The position numbers and the translations under genes were made by a program. Shown piece by piece: positions 59,545-64,000 of a DNA stretch of 64,000 nucleotides (positions are counted from its first letter, which is position 1; each line of letters begins with the position of its first letter). The notes beneath the pieces were generated by a model. It made no database searches. It was not told the origin of the DNA and saw nothing but the letters and a program-made list of their open reading frames with translations. Origin of the DNA: an uncultured Flavobacteriaceae bacterium (lineage in GTDB: Bacteria; Bacteroidota; Bacteroidia; Flavobacteriales; Flavobacteriaceae); contig CANLUS010000002.1 of NCBI GenBank assembly GCA_947494325.1, forward strand, positions 434,001 through 498,000, read 5' to 3'.

Positions 59545-60381
59545 TTATCTTTTAAAAACGATCACTGGCAATTTTGAGTGATTTGCCATTGTTTCCCCTA
59601 CACTATGTGTAAAGAAATGTGAAAGTCCCTTTTTACCATGCGTAGCAATTGCAATTAAATCGGCATTGATCATCTTAGCATAATTACCAATTCCCTTTTC
59701 TATAGTATAATCATTGTATATGTAGATGTCATCTCTCGATATCGCAATACTCTTTTTTGCAATTTTTAGAAAATCCTCAATCAATCCGTTCATTTCTTCT
59801 GTAGATTCAAAATCTAGACCCGGCGTATTCACATAGACCATATGCAATTTTGAACCAATTGCAAGGCAAAAATCAAGCACTTTTGAGAGTGAAGGTATCA
59901 GTTTTGCATCTAAATCACACCCAAAAACCACGTTCTCAAAATGCATATTTGAAAGCCTATTCTTCACCACTAAAATTGGCGTGTCTGTATGACGAATTAC
60001 TTTTTCGGTATTCGTACCGACGAACAACTCTTCTATGCCCTTGGCTCCATGAGATCCCATAATGATCAAATCGGCATTGACTTTTTTTGCAACAATCGGT
60101 AACTCTTCAAAGACTTTGTTAATGGTAATTATTAATTCTATCTCAACATTAATTAAATACGTCTTATCTAAAAATTGACGCATATCTTCTTTGGCCAAAT
60201 CTAAGTGACGCTTGACTTCTTCTGATGTTTTTTCTTCCATTCGTACTACAATGGCTGGCATAATACCCACCATATGAACGGCATAAATTTTTGCACTGTG
60301 CTTTTTTGCTAACGCGGCGGCGGCACGTAATGCATTCTCTGAATATTCCGAAAAATCGACAGGTACTAAAAAATTCTTCAT
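59545..60381 (-). CDS. Tandem universal stress protein
   Basis: 278 residues with two Usp domains. The first (1-145) begins 'F-L-V-P-V-D-F-S-E-Y-S-E-N-A-L' and ends with the nucleotide-binding 'I-I-M-G-S-H-G-A-K-G' and a final 'T-P-I-L-V-V'. The second (about 150-278) ends 'I-A-I-A-T-H-G-K-K-G-L' and 'L-P-V-I-V-F-K-R'. Tandem Usp proteins bind ATP or AMP and aid survival under stress or oxygen limitation. It follows the metal-dependent hydrolase gene by 14 bases in the minus-strand run. Confidence 0.93.
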   Translation of the reverse strand: MKNFLVPVDFSEYSENALRAAAALAKKHSAKIYAVHMVGIMPAIVVRMEEKTSEEVKRHLDLAKEDMRQFLDKTYLINVEIELIITINKVFEELPIVAKKVNADLIIMGSHGAKGIEELFVGTNTEKVIRHTDTPILVVKNRLSNMHFENVVFGCDLDAKLIPSLSKVLDFCLAIGSKLHMVYVNTPGLDFESTEEMNGLIEDFLKIAKKSIAISRDDIYIYNDYTIEKGIGNYAKMINADLIAIATHGKKGLSHFFTHSVGETMANHSKLPVIVFKR

Positions 60382-60395
60382 TATTACTAACTAAA

Positions 60396-61226
60396 TTATA
60401 ATCTGATGGATTGGCCTTCTCGAGCCAAAAAACAATTCGTAAAACGCGCTTGACATTGTTTCTCAATATTTCTTAAGAACTCATCATCATGATCAGGGTC
60501 ATGATGGGTAAGATATATATTTTTCACCCCTGCCCTTTCGGCAACTTCAATTGCCTGTTCCCAACTGCTATGGCCCCAGCCTCTGTGAGAAGGCAGTTCT
60601 TCTGGTGTATATTGCGCATCATGTATCAATATATCCGCATCTTGACAAAAAGCAATGACTTTTTCATCTAAGGTCTCACCATGTTCGATATCACTGCAAT
60701 AGACAATTATTTTTCCATCTACTTCGAGTCGATATCCATGCGCTCCACCAGGATGGTTATGTTTGTTCGTTGATAATTTACCCCCATCAAAATGTATGGT
60801 ATTAGATTTGTTCACGGCATAGGTAAATTTGGCCCCCATATTGTCAAGACTGATCGGAAAATAGGTGCTTTCCATTTGTCGAGCCATTACTGCTTTGAGA
60901 TCATCAACTTGTGGCGTATCCGATAGAATAAAAAATTCTATTTCTTTACTAGGATCGTAGGCGGGTGCAAAAAACGGAAAGCCTTGAATATGATCCCAGT
61001 GAAAATGAGAGAAAGCGATGAATATCTTTTTCCCTTTAGCAAAGTCTTTCTTTATTAAGGTCTTACCTAAATTTCTGATACCCGTTCCGGCATCGAAAAT
61101 CAGTATACTTTCTTCATCATCTCTATCTGACGAAATAGAAACACAGGTGGTGTTACCACCAAATTCTTGAAATCCGGCGTCACAAACAGGTATAGACCCT
61201 CTCGTACCATGAAATGTGATTTTCAT
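60396..61226 (-). CDS. Metallo-beta-lactamase-fold hydrolase
   Basis: 276 residues. The binuclear metal site is visible as H74-F-H76-W-D78-H79, with later ligands in 'H-N-H-P-G-G-A-H', 'C-S-D-I-E-H-G' and 'L-T-H-H-D-P-D-H'. This resembles RNase Z-like and phosphodiesterase-like MBL proteins often placed beside universal stress proteins. It is cytoplasmic, with no signal peptide. Its position between a lipoprotein gene and a Usp gene suggests stress-related nucleotide or small-ester hydrolysis. The exact substrate is unknown. Confidence 0.92.
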   Translation of the reverse strand: MKITFHGTRGSIPVCDAGFQEFGGNTTCVSISSDRDDEESILIFDAGTGIRNLGKTLIKKDFAKGKKIFIAFSHFHWDHIQGFPFFAPAYDPSKEIEFFILSDTPQVDDLKAVMARQMESTYFPISLDNMGAKFTYAVNKSNTIHFDGGKLSTNKHNHPGGAHGYRLEVDGKIIVYCSDIEHGETLDEKVIAFCQDADILIHDAQYTPEELPSHRGWGHSSWEQAIEVAERAGVKNIYLTHHDPDHDDEFLRNIEKQCQARFTNCFLAREGQSIRL

Positions 61227-61238
61227 ATGACCATTATT

Positions 61239-61901
61239 TTAGTTTTTCTTAAATTGTTTCGCTACTAACTTTGAAAATCCTTCTAAAACTTTATCAGCAC
61301 TTTCTGGATCTGTAACATCAGTTTGTAAAATTCCTACTAACTTTTGATCGCCCTTCAATGAAAGATTATAGGTTACTGCTTCTAAAAAATATGTTTTTGA
61401 TCGCAATGCAATCGCATCTTTTCTTGCTGGAGGTGCCGCAATTTTTTGTTGTGAATTTACATCAAAATTATACGCTCTAAAAGAAATAAAAGACTTCTCC
61501 TTAGGTGCCAAATTTGACATACCATCATCACTCTTTATAATTTTCTTTTTTACTTTAACATCCTTTAAAGCCGTAACGAGCACACCATTGATATCGTCTT
61601 TTTTAAACTGTTCAACTAATTGATCAATCTCTTCCTGAGTTTGACCATCGTTATCTGTCAATGAAGGATATTTTACATGTCTCTCAATGGCATCAATTCC
61701 TTTAGCTCGTAACCGATTTGCTATAGCCGTTTCGTACATTTTACTCACCTCCTCTTTCTTCGCTTTTGATACGACGACTATTTTTTCATCCGTCAAAGAG
61801 CTAAAATCATCAGATTTCCATGAGTCTTCAACTTTCACCGATGCGCAACTAGTTAATAGTATAACACATGAGAACATTAACAATTGGTTCACTTTCTTCA
61901 T
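61239..61901 (-). CDS. Lipoprotein, paralogue of the 47237-47893 product
   Basis: A 220-residue lipoprotein (L-T-S-C lipobox near residue 19). It shares with the 47237 product the start 'V-D/E-D-S-W-K', the 'R-x-K-G-I-x-(A/S)' and 'L-V-E-(Q/K)-F' segments and the ending 'D-P-x-S ... K-L-V-A-K-Q-F-K'. It lacks the Tyr-rich insert of that copy. It lies six bases after the ion-channel gene and 12 bases before the hydrolase gene. The whole minus-strand run from the RND permease onward is probably one operon. The family is not recognised. Confidence 0.82.
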   Translation of the reverse strand: MKKVNQLLMFSCVILLTSCASVKVEDSWKSDDFSSLTDEKIVVVSKAKKEEVSKMYETAIANRLRAKGIDAIERHVKYPSLTDNDGQTQEEIDQLVEQFKKDDINGVLVTALKDVKVKKKIIKSDDGMSNLAPKEKSFISFRAYNFDVNSQQKIAAPPARKDAIALRSKTYFLEAVTYNLSLKGDQKLVGILQTDVTDPESADKVLEGFSKLVAKQFKKN

Positions 61902-61907
61902 TTAAAA

Positions 61908-62570
61908 TTATTTTTTTTGATTTATATATTTTCCTACAATTACCGCTGTTAATACTACTAAATAAAATTGCCCAAGTAAGCCTATAAGTACTGCTGCTTT
62001 TTTTGCCAATGGAATCATAGGGACGATTTCTCCATAACCAATAGTCATTAATGTGATATAACTGTAATAGATCAAATCTTCACTAATAAAAGTTCGATTT
62101 CCATCTATATAATTTAGACCTTGAAAAGCTCCAGGATGGTATAATTCTATGCTCAAGCATATAAAAAAACCGATCAATCCAATTGACACATAGCCACTAA
62201 TTAATCCGAATATAACGTTCTTCCCTACTTCTTCGGCAGACCAAACTTGCCGTATCAACTCTGTTGCAAGTAACACGTAAAAAAGAAAAAGAGATATTAA
62301 TTTTACGTTATTTATGGTTTTTATATGTTCACTTTCAGAAACGTCAATGCCCAATGCTATAATTGCAATCAACAATAAAATAACAATGAACCACATTTTC
62401 TTTCTATTTCTATAGAACATTAAAACAGCGGCCAATAAATTGAAAATAAACAAAATTGGGGCTACATACACATCGAACCATGCAGCCGGAAACAACAAAC
62501 CTCCAAATAAAATCGCAAGTTGAGAAGATAATATAATTTCAAAACGGTATGGGTACAAACGTTTCAACAT
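61908..62570 (-). CDS. Two-pore-loop-type potassium channel family protein
   Basis: I use the ATG at 62570; the codon before it is TTG. About 220 residues: four hydrophobic helices (about 10-95), then a pore module of two helices around the selectivity filter T-I-G-Y-G-E-I-V-P (about residue 183). T-x-G-Y-G is the K+-channel signature. There is no RCK or cyclic-nucleotide domain, so gating must be through the membrane part. The start shares one base with the stop of the RND permease gene (TGATG). It probably adjusts membrane potential or K+ under stress. Confidence 0.9.
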   Translation of the reverse strand: MLKRLYPYRFEIILSSQLAILFGGLLFPAAWFDVYVAPILFIFNLLAAVLMFYRNRKKMWFIVILLLIAIIALGIDVSESEHIKTINNVKLISLFLFYVLLATELIRQVWSAEEVGKNVIFGLISGYVSIGLIGFFICLSIELYHPGAFQGLNYIDGNRTFISEDLIYYSYITLMTIGYGEIVPMIPLAKKAAVLIGLLGQFYLVVLTAVIVGKYINQKK

Positions 62571-64000
62571 CAATCTAACAATTGCTCATTGAATTCATAT
62601 CCTTTATAATCAACTTTATATAAGACACTATAAAATGCAGGTATAAATAATAAAGTAATAACGGTGCCAAATAATAACCCGATCATGATTGTTACTGCCA
62701 TCGGCTCCCACATTTCACCTCCACCTAAATAGAGCGGAACCAAGCCAAGCACAGTTGTAAACGTGGCCAATAATATGGGCCTGAAACGTTGTAAACAAGC
62801 GGCAATAATAGCATCCTGAGGTTTTCTCTTTACTTCGTTCTCTTCTATTTCTATTCTATCAACGAGTACAATAGCATTATTAATGACAATTCCGGCTAAT
62901 GAAATAACTCCTAAAAAGGCCATAAAACCGAAGGGTACTCCGAAGATTAATAATCCAATAACCATCCCTATCACACCGAGTGGAATTGTACTCACTATCA
63001 TTGCCATTTTTCTAAAGGAGTTGAACTGAATGATGAGTAACATCACAATAATGAATGCAGATAAGGGAAGATAGTTGGCTACAGCTCCCATATTCTCGGC
63101 AGAACTTTCAGCATCTCCACCTAAATTATAGGTATAGTCTTTACCCCATATTTCTTTTTGCTCTTGAAGCCATGGTGTGATAGCAGCTGCAATAGCCGAC
63201 GCATTTCCTCCTGCGGCTAATTCACTAGAGACATTAATAGTACGCGTCAAATTCAAGCGTTTAATTTTCGAATATTGCCATTGTGGCAAGATAGATGCCA
63301 CTTGTAACAGCGGTACACTTTTACCAGAATTTTGTGCGTATACGTTCAAAGTTTCCAAAGAGGCTAATGACTGTTGCTTGTTTTGATCGCTCTTCATCAC
63401 AATAGGAATCGATTTGTCTCCTTCTCTATACTCTCCTGCTTGAAATCCGTCTAAAACAGTTTGTAGGGAAGTCGCAATGTCTTGATTTGTAACACCAGCT
63501 GATTGTGCTTTATTCGGATCAATTGAAACTACGAATTTCTTTCCTTTGGGGCCCCAATCGTCTTTAATATTCTTAGTTCCTGCAATACTGAACAACTTTG
63601 ATTTTATCGCTTCTGAGATACTTGCTAATTTATTTGGATCATCTCCTGACACCTTGATTTCAATAGGTGTACCACCTCCACCCGACCCCAATAAACCAAC
63701 TTTAATATCAGCATTTGGGAAATTGGAAAATGCAAAAGCATCAATTTTTGAAATCATATCATTATTCACCAAGAACGTCGTGGTATTTACTAAGATATGA
63801 GCATAATTAGAATTTGCCTCATCGGCGTTATAGCCCAAGTCATAGGCCGATGGCCCTTCCCCAATATAGGCTGACCAGTCTACAATACCCTCAGGACGAT
63901 TCTCATTGGCTTGCAACTCTTTAATTATAAAATCTTCAATGGCCAACACGGTTGCGGTTGTTTGCTCAATTTTGGTGCCCTCAGGAAGATTAATGTCAAT
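62570..64000 (-). CDS. RND efflux permease (5' end cut by window edge)
   Basis: The frame is open to the window edge, so the visible part is the C-terminal about 476 residues of an AcrB/CusA-type permease of roughly 1000. A porter-domain stretch is followed by the membrane helices TM7-TM12. The hallmark 'G-V-I-S-L-A-G-I-V-I-N-N-A-I-V-L-V-D' and 'R-F-R-P-I-L-L-A-T-F-T-T-V-L-G' are both present. The family exports drugs, dyes or metals using the proton gradient; substrate class cannot be decided from this half. Its stop overlaps the K+-channel start, and it leads the minus-strand run. An internal ATG at 63949 is not the real start. Confidence 0.92.
   Translation of the reverse strand: MDINLPEGTKIEQTTATVLAIEDFIIKELQANENRPEGIVDWSAYIGEGPSAYDLGYNADEANSNYAHILVNTTTFLVNNDMISKIDAFAFSNFPNADIKVGLLGSGGGGTPIEIKVSGDDPNKLASISEAIKSKLFSIAGTKNIKDDWGPKGKKFVVSIDPNKAQSAGVTNQDIATSLQTVLDGFQAGEYREGDKSIPIVMKSDQNKQQSLASLETLNVYAQNSGKSVPLLQVASILPQWQYSKIKRLNLTRTINVSSELAAGGNASAIAAAITPWLQEQKEIWGKDYTYNLGGDAESSAENMGAVANYLPLSAFIIVMLLIIQFNSFRKMAMIVSTIPLGVIGMVIGLLIFGVPFGFMAFLGVISLAGIVINNAIVLVDRIEIEENEVKRKPQDAIIAACLQRFRPILLATFTTVLGLVPLYLGGGEMWEPMAVTIMIGLLFGTVITLLFIPAFYSVLYKVDYKGYEFNEQLLD

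Overview
The window is chromosomal DNA from a low-GC, probably marine member of the Flavobacteriaceae (Bacteroidota). The evidence is the density of short-signal-peptide lipoproteins, TonB-dependent outer-membrane receptors with carboxypeptidase-like N-termini, LytS/LytTR two-component pairs, a few TAnnTTTG-type -7 elements upstream of genes, and Bacteroidota families such as DUF1080, DUF2911 and DUF6249. No rRNA, intact tRNA, CRISPR array, transposase or phage gene was recognised. Both edge genes are cut: a sulfatase on the left and an RND efflux permease on the right.

Layout. 1-7.8 kb (minus): an outer-membrane receptor followed by a cytochrome-c dehydrogenase-like lipoprotein, a DUF1080 protein, an SGNH esterase and a sulfatase, which looks like a carbohydrate or sulfated-glycan catabolic operon. 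8.0-9.8 kb: LytS-type kinase and LytTR regulator, divergent from that operon. 9.9-12.9 kb: a serine hydrolase, then a DUF6249/ECF sigma/membrane-protein operon. 13.0-23.4 kb: a cell-surface-signalling locus with an ECF sigma factor, a FecR anti-sigma, an STN-domain TonB transducer and a family of secreted lipoproteins built from a repeated 'YP' module. Seven places in this segment carry the same bipartite promoter-like motif, (C/G)AGGA-N15-TTGT. 23.6-29.5 kb: a HEVGH metalloprotease, a lipoprotein fusing a phospholipase D domain to four hemopexin repeats, and a divergent TPR/HTH regulator. 30.0-35.6 kb: an IorAB-type molybdenum hydroxylase with cupin, carboxymuconolactone decarboxylase-like and SnoaL-like proteins, and a divergent AraC regulator. 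35.8-40.7 kb: small acidic proteins and a polyamine operon (arginine decarboxylase, agmatinase, deoxyhypusine synthase-like) with a hairpin-rich leader. 41.6-46.8 kb: LytS/LytTR, Pta and AckA. 47.0-59.5 kb: small lipoproteins, a porin, NrfHA nitrite reductase, fused CcsBA cytochrome c assembly protein, an HtrA-like protease and three outer-membrane barrels. 59.5-64 kb (minus): RND permease, K+ channel, lipoprotein, metallo-beta-lactamase-fold hydrolase and universal stress protein.

How the parts work together. The most striking unit is the 13-23 kb regulon. The receptor's STN domain would signal through FecR to the sigma factor, and the shared motif lies directly upstream of fecR (twice), of three YP-repeat lipoprotein units, and of two neighbouring secreted-protein genes. 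The sequence therefore supplies sensor, transducer, sigma factor and candidate targets together. The nrf cluster combines a possible substrate porin, the NrfH quinol oxidase, the pentahaem NrfA and the haem-ligation machinery for ammonifying nitrite respiration. Pta-AckA behind a LytTR pair suggests signal-controlled overflow or acetate metabolism.

Limits: everything was read by eye. Family names come from motif recognition, and promoters, operators and RNA structures are inferences from pattern and position.
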